A DNA stretch of 64,000 nucleotides from Desarmillaria ectypa (lineage: Eukaryota > Basidiomycota > Agaricomycetes > Agaricales > Physalacriaceae). The stretch spans positions 1,478,501 through 1,542,500 of the forward strand of contig JAUDYN010000011.1 of the NCBI GenBank assembly GCA_030407005.1, given 5' to 3'. The position numbers and the translations under genes are program-made. Of the stretch, positions 11,621 to 22,394 are shown in pieces. The notes under the pieces were generated by a model. It was not told the DNA's origin and searched no databases. It worked only from the letters and a program-made list of their open reading frames with translations. The stretch's first letter is position 1. Each line of letters starts with the position of its first letter.

Positions 11621-13135
11621 TGGGGGCAAGAGCCCCAATACAATACGTTTACCTATGATACAGGTTATTATGGAGGGATGGAATACCACCACCCTCAATA
11701 CGAAATCTATCTGGATCACCCACCAGATACTCCGGTCGTAAGTCCACGACCACTTCCCGACTCGCCCCCTCATCATAGGGCGCGTCACCAAGGATACCAC
11801 CCCTATCAGGGTGGTAGCCTTCTCTTTGCAGGGGCAGGAGAAGGCATGGAAGAAGAAGACGCCCCTGCAGGAAATGCCACTGCAGAGGCATCAAGAACCC
11901 CTGCCATGGCAGAAGAAACTCGGCAGCAGATGCGAACCGAGTTACAGGAGAAAGAGCGGCGCATAGCAGAAATGCGCGATGAGCTCAACAAGGAGGATGC
12001 CGCCTGCAAGACATTGGCAGACTACCTCTGAGTCCAAGAGCACGAGAAGGAGCCGGAGAGGGGGAGACCACCGGGGCCACCAAGAGGGTACCCAGGGTAC
12101 AGGCTGGATCGATTTTCGATCCCAAGACCGCCCCCTGGTCAGGGACCACCTGACCCAATCCCGAACCCGGTCGGGAACGCTGCCACCGATGCCCCGTATT
12201 TGGGCATCAAACCAACTCTCATCAAGGTCCCCGCCCCATTCAAAGGGGACCATGACGACATAGAATGCTTCATAGGTGATTGTATCGCCTACTTCGAAGT
12301 GTTCAGGCACTATTTCCAGGTGCTGTCGCACCTGGTATTATTCGCGACGTCCCACTTCGAGGGTGCCGCCAAGAACTGGTGGGTCTACAAGAGACCCGAA
12401 TACTGGGTAGGGGACGCCTTCGACGGCACCGCCGCCCATTTCCGATACCCCGACTGGGCCAACTTCATCAACCTGGTTACATGACAATTCTGAGATCCCG
12501 CGATTGAGGAAATACATGAAAAGTGCATGTTCGACTTGTGCATGAGAGCACAGCCCGCCTCCCATTACTTCCAGAAGCTGGAAGAAGAAGCCAAATTGGC
12601 GGGCCAGAGATCCGATGAGGTGGAGCGCAGCGCGATGGTGAAGGCAGTACAGCTAGGAGTGCCTAGCTCGTATACCACCTTCATCTCGAATATGGGTGTG
12701 AGCATTCCGCGCTCATACCCAGAATGGAAGGAATGCATCTTAAGGATGTATGAAGAGTGTCAGTGAAAGTGGGTCTTTGACCAGACCACAAGTACACCTC
12801 AGGACGGCCAGAAGCAGGGCCCGTGTCCCCAGCAACAGCAACCCAGCGGCAAGAACACCGCTGGGGCGACAAGTTCCTCGGCTCCAAAGCCGAGTGCTGG
12901 GAGTGGAGGAGCCAGTTGCAATGCTGGAACCGGTAAGTGGACAATGTATGGGGGGGCGGGGAAGCCCATGGATGTAGATCGGCAACGAGCCGAAGGACGC
13001 TGCTTCAGGTGCAACCAAAAAGGTCACCTGAGCAGGGATTGCCCTACAAGAAAAGAGAAGAACATGGTGAGATATGTGGGGCCCACTGATGCAGTGGTGC
13101 CAAGCACCTCCAAGATCGAGGAGGTAAAAGAGTAG
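11621..13135 (+). pseudogene. gag of Gypsy copy C
   Basis: This encodes the structural protein of the retrotransposon particle. The frame is continuous from about 11,621 with a few internal TGA codons and stops at a TAG at 13,133-13,135. The middle carries a retrotransposon-Gag-type region (GDHDDIECFIGDC... to YEECQ, about 12,245-12,765). A CCHC zinc knuckle follows at 13,001-13,042 (CFRCNQKGHLSRDC), with all four ligands intact, unlike copy A. A coiled-coil-like charged segment (about 11,930-12,000) precedes the capsid region. The TAG stop is shared with copy A, so it is probably the genuine end of Gag and not decay. Confidence 0.88.
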
Positions 13136-13167
13136 GGCGTCAAGGGTTTGATTCCCCTTGTACGCCC
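13124..13167 (+). promoter_or_regulatory. Candidate gag-pol recoding signal (stop codon plus stem-loop)
   Basis: The gag stop TAG (13,133-13,135) overlaps the foot of a strong inverted repeat. The 5' arm is GGGCGTCAAGGG (13,135-13,146), the loop TTTGATTC, and the 3' arm CCCTTG-T-ACGCCC (13,155-13,167), giving 12 base pairs with one bulged T. The -1 frame is open through the stop and leads into the first pol segment (GRVDYY...). Upstream is GTAAAAG (13,124-13,130), not a classical slippery heptamer. Copy A has the same arrangement at 1184-1227 in a more decayed form. A -1 frameshift stimulator is the simplest reading. Confidence 0.5.
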
Positions 13168-16100
13168 AAGTCTCAAGGTGTGTCCTTGGTTTCCATGGGT
13201 CGGGTTGATTATTATGAAAACAGAAAATTACATATGCAAACAAATATATCTATGACTTCACCGAAGCTGAAGACCAAGAAAGAATCATCAAGAACAAACA
13301 GGTACATCATACTCCTAGAAGACGCTGACACTAGTATCTGTAGTGACCAATCCCGAACCTCCGATGAACTGGAGCAGGACTTGCCAAGTGGTGTTGGCGC
13401 CGCAACAAAGTCCAATGAGCAGTGCTCACCGGATACACCGCTGAGTGCACAGCGACGAGCAGGGACCAGTAGGCGGGACTCCTTCGGGACTCCCAGAAGT
13501 CCGACCGTCCCAGTACCCATCTCGAGTGGTGGGGCAAGCTCACCAGTTCCGCCAGGGTTGGCGGAGGACCAGGACAGAGCCTCTAACCAAGGCCAGGATC
13601 GACCTGGACAAACCGGTCCAGGGAGTGGAAAACGTGACGACACTGAGTACCAAACCGGGCCAGCAAGTCAGAGGGTCAACAACCGTGCGAAGGTCGCCTT
13701 AGGCACTAGCTGGGAGTCAATGACCAAGGAACTTCAAACTCCGTCGCAAGTGGTGCCGGCCGAGGAAAAGGGACAGGATCCCGCTAGTGCCCAGGTGGTA
13801 AAAAGGGGGCATTTCAGCAGAACTACCATCATTGAAGTACCCGATGAAGAAGATGATACGGCTTTCAGGATGTGGCAGGTCAGCCAATCCAAAGCCAGTA
13901 CCCCGATATGCAGAACACCAGAAAAACAGAACCTCGATCTTCCGAACGTACAGGGAAGCGTCGAACCTGACACCCATCCTAACAAGGGGGTATCAATTGC
14001 TTCCGAATGCATGGGGAAGCAGGAAAAGTCTTCCGAATGTACAGGGAAGCAGGGACGGATTCCAATGGTTCAAACCATTCGGAATTGACTGGACAATGTG
14101 TGCTATATGCAACTCCAAGAACTTGGCAAACGCCAAAGCGGTTCTCTCCATTTGGGTACACCCCAAATGACTTGGAGAAATCGACGACGAGCTCATTCAA
14201 AGCTTACAGACGGGAGAAAGTATTGCCCGGGAACAGCTCTACGAATTACATGAACCTATTTGTTATATTTGAGGCACCAAGAGTTCCAGACGGGACTTCT
14301 TGGTAGACATCCAACTTTCCCCATGTACCGGGAAAAAGATATTGACAACCCGAGCGTTGTTGGATAGTGGCTGCACGGGCAGTTCTATCAATCGAACCTA
14401 TGTCCAACAACACCAGTTGGACACCAGGAAGGCCGCAGCCCCTATACCGGTCTATAATGCCGATGGAATGCGCAATAAGGCAGGGGATGTCACCGAGTTC
14501 ATAGAACTTCGGATGACAATTGGAGGACATAGCGAGCGCATTGACCTTGCAGTCACAGACCTAGGTTCCAAGACCATGTACTTAGGCCACAATTGGCTCA
14601 AACGCCATAACCCTTTCGTCAACTGGAAGGCAGGGACTTTGACATTCGGACGATGTCATTGTGTCCAGAACTACTTCACCTTGCCTGACACAGATGAAGA
14701 AGACTGATGGGATGAAGAGCTCGAGGAAGGAGAAAGTATTCTTGCCGTCAATATGCAAGAAGAAATCATCCTTCGTGCTGTCCACCACACAAACGAATTG
14801 GCTGCTGCAGCCAACGCCGAAAAACCAAAGCAGATGTTTGAGGAGCTCGTGCCTCCTCAGTATCAGAGCTTTAGAGATTTATTCTCTAAAGAAAGCTTTG
14901 ACGAATTACCAGAATGAAGACCCTGGGACCATGCAATCGAGCTGGTTCCCAACGTGAAATCTACCTTGGATTGCAAGGTGTATCCGCTCAACCGCAATGA
15001 GCAGGAACAGTTGGACAAGTTCTTGGATGAGAACTTAGACTCGGGACGAATCCGTCCCTTGAAATCTCCATTCGCCTCTCCCTTCTTCTTCGTTAAGAAA
15101 AAGGACGGCTCTCTACGTCCGGTTCAAGATTACCAGAAACTGAACGAAATGATGATCAAAAATCATTATCCACTGCTGCTCATCTCTGAGCTAATCGACA
15201 AGCTACGAGGAGCTAAATACTTCTCTAAACTGGACATACGATGGGGCTACAACAATGTCCGTATTCGAGATGGAGACGAAGAAAAAGCCGTGTTCAGAAC
15301 TAACTGAGAGCTCTTTGAACCCACGGTAATGTTCTTTGGGCTCACAAATTCACCAGCCACATTCCAGTGGATGATGAATGACATATTCAAGGATTTGATC
15401 GCTGGAGAAAAAGTCACCATTTACCTCGATGATATACTCATTTTCATGAAATCCTTGTCAGAACACCAGAACATAGTACGACAGGTACTCCAGCGACTTC
15501 AGGAGAACAAATTGTTCCTCAAAGCAGAAAAGTGCGAGTTCGAGGTACTCGAAACCGAGTACCTAGGGGTGATCATTAGCGAAGATGCCATTTGCATGGA
15601 CCCAGTCAAGATAGCGGGAATAGCAGAATGGCCAACCCCGACAAAGAAGAAGGAATTACAGTCCTTCTTAGGATTCACGAATTTCTACCGGAAATTCATC
15701 AAGGACTACTCCAAGATAGTACGTCCCCTCACCCAGTTAACCGGAAAAGTAGATTGGACATGGGGATCAGAACAAGAACAAGTGTTTAATCAGCTCAAGA
15801 AGCTGATGATGACAAACATAGTTCTAACAATCCCTTCAGACGATGGAAAGTTCCGAGTAGAAGCCGACGCCAGTGATGGAGCCATTGGTGCCATCCTAAG
15901 CCAAGAAAAGGAAGGCAAGTGGAGACCAGTCACCTTCATGTCAAAAGCGCTCACTGTCACTGAGCACAACTACGAGATTTACGACAAGGAGCTGCTCGCA
16001 ATCATGCTGGCATTAGAGGAGTGGCGACATTATCTCATGGGCGCCAAAGAAATCGTTGAGATCTGGACTGACCACCAGAAACCCCAGAAGCTGAATCACC

Positions 16101-17965
16101 AACAAGCTCGGTGGGTCACCGAATTAGCGGAGTACCACTTCGTTCTCCAACACAAAGCTGGAACCGCTAATCAGAAAGCCGATCTTCTCAGTAGAAGAGA
16201 CGATCATGATCAGGGAAAAGAAGACAACAAAGACGTTGTTGTTCTATCCCCAGAACACTTCCGCGCTTTGGTAATACCAACAACGGAAGAAAGGATCACA
16301 TGTATAAGAGACGCAACAAAGCAGAAGGAACAGTGGGACCAGGGAATTGAAAAATCCCTCAACCACGAAAGAGGAATCACGCAGGAGGACGAAATCCTGT
16401 GGTATGACGGACGAGTCTATATCCCCAATGACTCGATCTTACATGGCGAGATCATCGCACAATTCCATGATCACATCACCGCTGGACATCCCGGAATCGC
16501 CAAAACCAAGGAACTCATACTTCGTGAGTACTGGTGGCCGAAGATGAAGAAGGACGTTGAGTCTTACATCAAGGGATGTGAGACCTGTCAAAGGACAAAG
16601 AGCGATATGCAGGCCAAGGCTGCCCCTCTTCACCCCAACGTAATACCAGATACACCCTGGACGCATATCTCAGCCGATATAGTCACTGGACTCCCTGAGT
16701 CAGATGGATTCGATGCTCTACTAGTCATCATAGACTGATTCTCCAAGAACATCCTCCTGATCCCATGCAATGAGGAGTTATCAGCAGAAGGATGGGCACT
16801 GATACTTCGCAATCAAGTATACGTGAAGCATGGAATGCCACAGGTGGTCATCTCAGACAGAGGACCTCAATTCATTTCAGCATTCATGAAAGAACTCTAT
16901 CGAATGCTGAACATCACCCAGAATGCGTCCACGGCATATCACCCGCAGACAGATGGACAGACAGAGAGAGTCAACCAGGAGGTTGAAAAGTATCTCCATA
17001 TCTTTGTCAATCATAGACAGACCGACTGGGTAGCATGGCTACCACTCACCGAATTCGCCCACAACAACCGAGTTCACTCGGCCATGGGCAAAAGCCCTTT
17101 CATGGTCCTATACGGACGAAACCCCCGACTCATCCCCAAGTCAATACAGAAAACCAGCTTTGCAAATCCTGCAGCCGTTGACTTCACGGAGACTATGGCC
17201 AAGGTCCATAAGGAAGTCCATGAAGCGCTAGAAAAGGCCGCGGCGCAAATGAAGGCACAATATGACAAGAAGAAGCAGACTCAACGAGAGTACTGGATTG
17301 GAGACAAGGTATGGCTTGATACTGCCAACCTTCACCTTCCACGACCAAAGAAGAAGCTTGACGATAAATGAATGGGACCGTTCGAAATCGTCGAAAAGTC
17401 GGGAGCGGCAGCATACAAGCTGAAACTACCGCCCCACTGGAAGATCCACCCCCGGTTCAATGAGAAACTGCTGACTCCATATGTTGCACCCTCATTTGCG
17501 AACCAAGAACAACCGCTGCCTCCCCCTCTGGACCTCGTCGATGGTCAGGAAGAGTATGAAATCGAAGAAGTATTGGACTCGCACACCAGAAAGGTATGGT
17601 CCAAGTGAGGACAACCATCTAGGGAAGTCACAGACTATCTAGTCAAATGGAAGGGATGGACTCGTGAACACAATTCATGGGTCTGAGAGAACAAAATGAA
17701 GAATGCCTCAGAGGTGATCCAAGAGTATCAGGCCAACGTAAACCGCGCCATATACACTCCAAAAATCGCAACCAGGAAAATAGTGGTCAAGATACTGGAC
17801 CACGAATATTCGGAACATGGCAACGTAGCCTACCTCACCAAAAGAACAGATGGATGCGTCAAATGGATTATCAATCCAGATGAAGAAACATGGAAAAGTT
17901 TGATTGATCAGTACTGGATCAGTCAAATCGCAACACAGTACGACACCCCTTTGGAAGAGCCTTAG
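13136..17965 (+). pseudogene. pol of Gypsy copy C (PR-RT-RH-INT-chromodomain), stops by TGA only
   Basis: This is the Pol polyprotein. The first segment (to about 14,060) lies in the -1 frame relative to gag; the rest is in one frame to the TAG at 17,963-17,965. Landmarks are protease ALLDSGCTGSS near 14,355, RT catalytic YLDD at 15,422-15,433, RNase H after about 15,850 (EADASDGAIG), an integrase HHCC region near 16,470-16,590 (HPGIAK..., CETCQ), and an integrase core with VVISDRGPQF near 16,840 and HPQTDGQTERVNQE near 16,945. A chromodomain follows near 17,640-17,730. The internal stops I found (for example 15,305, 16,736, 17,369, 17,606, 17,684) are all TGA, which points to C-to-T decay of arginine CGA and similar codons. 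The segment 15,329-16,738 is open for 469 codons. Confidence 0.92.
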
Positions 17966-17987
17966 CAGTCGGGACAACTGCTTTAAC

Positions 17988-17994
17988 AAGGGGG
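17988..17994 (+). other. Polypurine tract of Gypsy copy C
   Basis: AAGGGGG lies 3 bases before the 3' LTR, where plus-strand DNA synthesis is primed in LTR retrotransposons. The same tract sits in the same place in copy A (6028-6034). Confidence 0.8.
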
Positions 17995-17997
17995 TAA

Positions 17998-18420
17998 TGT
18001 TATGATTTTTCCGTTATCTTATCTTATCTGAGTCATAACCATGACTCATCCATCTAATCTAGTCCAGAAACTGACTCGTATCCAGCTATTCGCCGGCTAC
18101 CACCCTCGTTCTCACCGTCTGTCACCCCAGACGTTTGCTATTGGTTCTATGATCCTCCCAGATTGTCCTCTTTCTGCACCGTTTGTGCATGGACTGTAGC
18201 GTTTCATCTAATTATAACGCCATAGGAATACTATATAAACAGAGTAAACTAGACCGTTGTACTCTAACTCTTGTTTTAATTAACATCATACACCTCTTGC
18301 TCGCACTACACTAAAGACTATTAGTGTAGTTCTCTCAATTGGGTGATCGTTCGAATGCATAACGGCCCAGAGGGAATCAGCTGACTGTCCCAAGTCACAT
18401 GCCCAAGTCGGTACATAACA
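17998..18420 (+). repeat. 3' LTR of Gypsy copy C
   Basis: This 423-bp LTR runs from TGTTATG to CATAACA. It differs from the 5' LTR at 10 positions. Nine of these fall in CpG dinucleotides that read TpG or CpA in one copy. Confidence 0.96.
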
Positions 18421-18425
18421 TGAAT
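18421..18425. repeat. Target-site duplication, right (TGAAT)
   Basis: This duplicates 9970-9974. Removing copy C and one TGAAT joins the host pol reading (AIPMNDGKF) without a gap. Confidence 0.9.
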
Positions 18426-20566
18426 GATGGGAAGTTCATGATAGAAGCTGACTCCAGTGACAGAGCTATCAGCACAGTACTCAGTCAGTACCAGAATAGC
18501 AGGTGGTGACTAGTCACATTCATGTCCAAGGCCCTAATGGTGATAGAATACAACTATGAGATTTATGACAAGGAGTTACTCACTATCATACTTGCCCTTG
18601 AGGAATGGCAACATTACCTCATAGGCATGACTGAAGATGTCAAAATCTGGACAGATCACCAGAACCTCCAGTATTTCTGAAAGCCCTAGAAATTAAATCA
18701 TCATCAGGCACACTGGGTTACTGAGCTTGCTGAATACCACTTTATTCTCAAACACAAACCTGGGGCTGCAAACAAAAAGGCTGACTTACTCAGTCAATAT
18801 GATGATCACTATCAAGATAAGAAGGATAATCACAACATCATCATCCTTCAACTGGAGCACTTCTGGGCTCTCATCCTGCCAACAATGACTGAGGAACATT
18901 CAAAAATTCAAAATGCCATGCACCAGAAGAAACTATGGGACCAAGGCATTGCTGCATCACTTGACCATGAATGTAGCATCACCCAGAAAGATGGGATGCT
19001 GCACTATGACAGGTGCATCTATGTACCAAGAAAGGAATTATTGCATAGTGAGATCATCACCAATAGTCATGACCATGTCACTGCTGAACATCCTGGTATC
19101 ACCAAGATCATGGAACTTATCCTCAGAGAATACTGATGGCTGAAGCTGAAGAAAGACATGAAAGCATATATCAAGGGGTGTGAAACCTGTCAGTGCACTA
19201 AGAGCAGTACTCAGGCTAAGGCAGCACCATTATACCTAAACACTGTCCCAGCCAAACCCTGGATGCATATATCCATTGATATGGTCACCAGACTCCCTGA
19301 ATCCAATGGCTATAATGCCCTGTTGGTAATCATTGATAGATTCTCCAAAGCAATCATCCCTGTTGCCTGCAACAAAGAGGTCTCCACAGAAGGATGGGTG
19401 CAAATTCTCTGAGACCATATATACACTAAACATGGGATGCCTTAGGTTATCATTTCTGACCAAGGTCCCCAGTTCATCTCAAGGTTCATGAAGGATCTAT
19501 GCTAGATGCTAGATATCACCCAGAACACATCTGCCATCTACCACCCACAGACTAATGAACAGACTGAATAGATTAACTAAGAAATTGAAAAATATCTTTG
19601 GATCTTTGTAAATCACCAACAGGATGACTGGAGTGACTGGTTGTTGCTTGCTGAATTCATGCATAATAATAGAATGCACTCAGCCACCAGCAAGAGTTCC
19701 TTCATGATACTATATGGAAGAAATCCATGACTCATATCCAACTCAATCAGGGGAACACCATTTGCAAACCCTGCTGCCAAAACAATGGTGCAGGTCCACA
19801 AAGAAGTGCATGACACACTAAACAAGGCTGCCACACAAATGAAGGAACAGTATGATAAAAGGAGGCACCCAGCAAAAGAGTATAAGGTTGGTGACAGGGT
19901 CTGGCTAGACACAAGCAACCTTCACCTTCCAAGACCCAAGAAACTCAATGATGAATAAACAGGACTATTCAAGATCCTCAAAAAAACAGGCATGTTGGCA
20001 TGCAAATTGAAACTACCACTGCACTGGAAGATCCACCCACACTTCAACAAGAAGTTATTGACACTGTATACCACTCTCACTTTCCCAAATCAGCAACCAC
20101 CACCACCACCACCCCTCCCTCCAATCTCATCGATGGTCAAAAAGAGTATAAAATTAAAGAAGTGCTTGACTCATGAACCTGCCAAGTATGTGTCAAAAGA
20201 GGACAGCACTCTAAGGTCATGACTGACTACTTGGTCAAATGGATAGGATGGACCTGGGAACACAACTCCTGGGTCAGAGACACAGAAATGAGAAATGCAC
20301 AGGACACCATCAAGGAACATGAGGCAAAAGTACAATGTGCATGAAGACTAGACATGGCTAAAATTGTAACCAACCAGAAGGCCATCTCCATGATCCTTGA
20401 TCATGAATACTCAGAAAATGGAGATGTCACATACCTTGCACAATAAGAAGATGGAATTCAGAAATGGATTAAGAACCCAGATGAAACTCATTGGAAGACC
20501 CTACTCAATGACTACTGGGCCAATCAAGCTGACTCTCAGTATGACTCTCCTGAAGAGGAACTTTGA
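18421..20566 (+). pseudogene. Host Gypsy element B: pol remainder (RNase H, integrase, chromodomain)
   Basis: This continues the pol reading interrupted at 9974. It starts with the RNase H region (GKFMIEADSSDRAIS), then the integrase zinc region (CETCQCTKS near 19,180), the integrase core (VTRLPESNGYNALLVIID near 19,285) and a chromodomain (LVKWIGWTWEHNSWV near 20,235). It ends with TGA at 20,564-20,566. Many TGA and TAG stops are present. The integrase still aligns well with copies A and C, but amino-acid divergence is larger, so it is a sister family or an older member. Confidence 0.88.
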
Positions 20567-20598
20567 CAGTTGGGATGACTGTCTTAATGAGAGAGTAA

Positions 20599-21032
20599 TG
20601 TTATGATTTTTCTGCTTATCTTATCTCTGGTATCTATCTTATCTTAAGCAAACACCATTATCATTCCCATCATCACCATGTTACCATCACCTTGCCCATA
20701 CTGAATGACTTCAGCAATTGTACTATGGCTCATGATGGTTGCTCATCCAACAGACATTTCTTATTGTTTCATGCATGGACTACATACTACTGTATCTGCA
20801 TTAGGACTCTTAGTTTTCATATATAAGCAGGGTAGCTCTTGCTGTATAACCCCAGCTTTGAGCTAAAGTTTATTCATACCAATCCTTCACTCCAAGAACT
20901 CAGCTAAGACCTTAGCCCTTCTTCTATGGGTCCAGAAGACTACAGCCACACCTCCTTGGGTGACTGTCCAAATGCAAGACAGCCCTAGGATTTAGCACAT
21001 CTAAAGGATCACATGAAAGATCAGGTCTAACA
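20599..21032 (+). repeat. 3' LTR of host Gypsy element B
   Basis: A 434-bp LTR starting TGTTATG and ending TCTAACA, with a TATATAAG box near 20,820. Only its beginning and end are close to the LTRs of copies A and C. Its second half resembles the truncated LTR at 8900-9193, which could be the 5' LTR of the same element. Confidence 0.8.
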
Positions 21033-21591
21033 AGTTACTTAGCTATATATTTCCTGGACTATGTACAAGTTAGTTATAACTATAGGTACATTGGTTGTAT
21101 TCAAGTAGCTATAAGCTGGCTAATGAAACCTTGCCAGTTTCTAACCCTCACTCTCTCTAGTATACTTTGCACATCATATTTGAAGAAGAGACAAAACACA
21201 TCATGAATTCTCACATTGATGTCTTCACAGGTTTCTATATATTCTTATTCTAAATAATGATGCATATAAGCATATATCCTCAGGGAGAATAATTTATCCA
21301 TTGTGCTTCAAAGGATATTCTGGCCTTTCATTTGTATTTTATAAATGTTCTAGTATTACGATGACATCAACGTTTCATACAAGGATATCGGTTCAGCTAT
21401 CATTAAAATTCAACTTGAGCTAGAGTTTCTTTGTTACTTATATGGCATTGATAGGATGAAAACCTTGCGTACTTAAACACACAATATTACAGTCCATACA
21501 CAATATATTTTACATCTGAATGCCTGACGCTTTTACGATCTCGAACATGCAACATGAATTCGGATGCTGATCATAGACATTAGATAATCAT
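21033..21591. other. Spacer, no gene seen
   Basis: AT-rich spacer between the transposon nest and the MARVEL-like gene. I see no ORF, repeat or RNA gene. It should hold the 3' untranslated region of the minus-strand gene that ends at 21,592. Confidence 0.5.
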
Positions 21592-22394
21592 TCATACAGG
21601 CTGAGTCGCCGGCTGGGTGGAAGTGACAGGCTGCTGGGTGGCAGGCGCTGAATCCATCGTTCTCTCCTTGTTCGTTCCCGCGGCAGGCCCAGTTGAAGTT
21701 GAACTGGGCTCACTGGCAACATACGCGATTGTCGACATAACAAAGAGGATCGTCAGTAGAGACCACCCAATCCAGGCAAAGGCAAGAATCGTCGTCAAAA
21801 TGTTACACTGCTTCGAACCAAGTGCATCGGAGCACCAGTTGTGGCCAGGAATCAGGCGGTTCTAAGAAGGCTAGTTGAATACAAGTCTCAGATGTAAGCC
21901 GCCTTCACTTACTGTTGTGTCTACAGCACCGACGAGCCACAACACCCACAAGATGGCTAATATCAATAGCTCGAAGCAAATCTGGGTACCGTGTCGACGG
22001 CTCGAAGAGCGCGCGGCAAATATCATTACAGCCCTACAGCACGGGCCTGCATTAGCCAGACACATTCCAGACACATTGAAGAAAGATACACAAGGCGGAC
22101 TCACACGAACGGTACCCAGAGAATTGTGAGGATGGCGCTAACCAATAGCTCGACAACAATTCTATCTGAAAGCCGGATGAGGTATATCAATGGTAACCGA
22201 AAGAAAACAGACATACCGTAGCGTCGGAACTGATTTTTCGTGATATGGATGCGGTACGATGTGAGGCCCAGGAGGACGACTGCCACCGCCCACTAACCAA
22301 CTTTCAGTATGCATCACAAAACAAGGATTCGTCCACCTACGAGTAGCGTGTACAGCGCCAAGCGGGGGAAGGCAAGACTGTAATTGCGTGCCAT
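21592..22394 (-). CDS. Four-transmembrane MARVEL-domain-like membrane protein
   Basis: This is a predicted five-exon gene read on the minus strand: 22,341-22,394, 22,217-22,292, 22,105-22,165, 21,913-22,033 and 21,592-21,861. All introns are GT...AG (48-71 nt) and phases agree, giving 193 residues. Four hydrophobic segments are clear: LALYTLLWAVAVVLLGL, ELLVSAILTILWVPF, ELLILAILWVLWLVG and TTILAFAWIGWSLLTILFV. A cysteine-containing loop lies between segments 3 and 4, and a Ser/Thr/Pro-rich tail follows. This layout fits fungal MARVEL-domain proteins, which sit in membranes and are linked to membrane apposition or vesicle transport. The assignment rests on topology and general resemblance. The acceptor of intron 3 has alternatives. 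Confidence 0.6.

Larger units (their letters stand above)
9975..18420 (+). mobile_element. Complete Ty3/Gypsy chromovirus, copy C, nested in element B
   Basis: This 8446-bp element has two 423-bp LTRs, both starting TGTTA and ending TAACA, and a 5-bp target duplication TGAAT. Inside are a leader ORF with a membrane-spanning N terminus, gag with a CCHC knuckle, pol (PR-RT-RH-INT-chromodomain) and a polypurine tract. I count 10 differences between its LTRs, so insertion is recent compared with the neighbouring copies. It is no longer coding: pol has about nine in-frame TGA codons and the 5' part has frame changes. It is the least decayed copy in the window and keeps many CpG. It could be mobilised only in trans, if at all. 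Confidence 0.96.

Noticed and set aside
10697..11894. Minus-strand frames of 80-114 codons in the element leader
   Set aside because: Antisense shadows of a GC-rich coding leader; no motif.
13135..13167. tRNA gene or tRNA fragment at the gag end
   Set aside because: Only an acceptor/T-arm-like hairpin is present; there is no D-arm, anticodon arm or internal A box, and it lies inside a retroelement in two copies.
14300..14707. Host retropepsin-like gene separate from the element
   Set aside because: The DSG protease is in frame with RT and integrase of copy C and colinear in copy A, so it belongs to pol.
20598..21600. CRISPR, prophage or other prokaryotic mobile elements
   Set aside because: Spliced genes and chromoviruses show the DNA is fungal; no repeat-spacer pattern was seen in the window.
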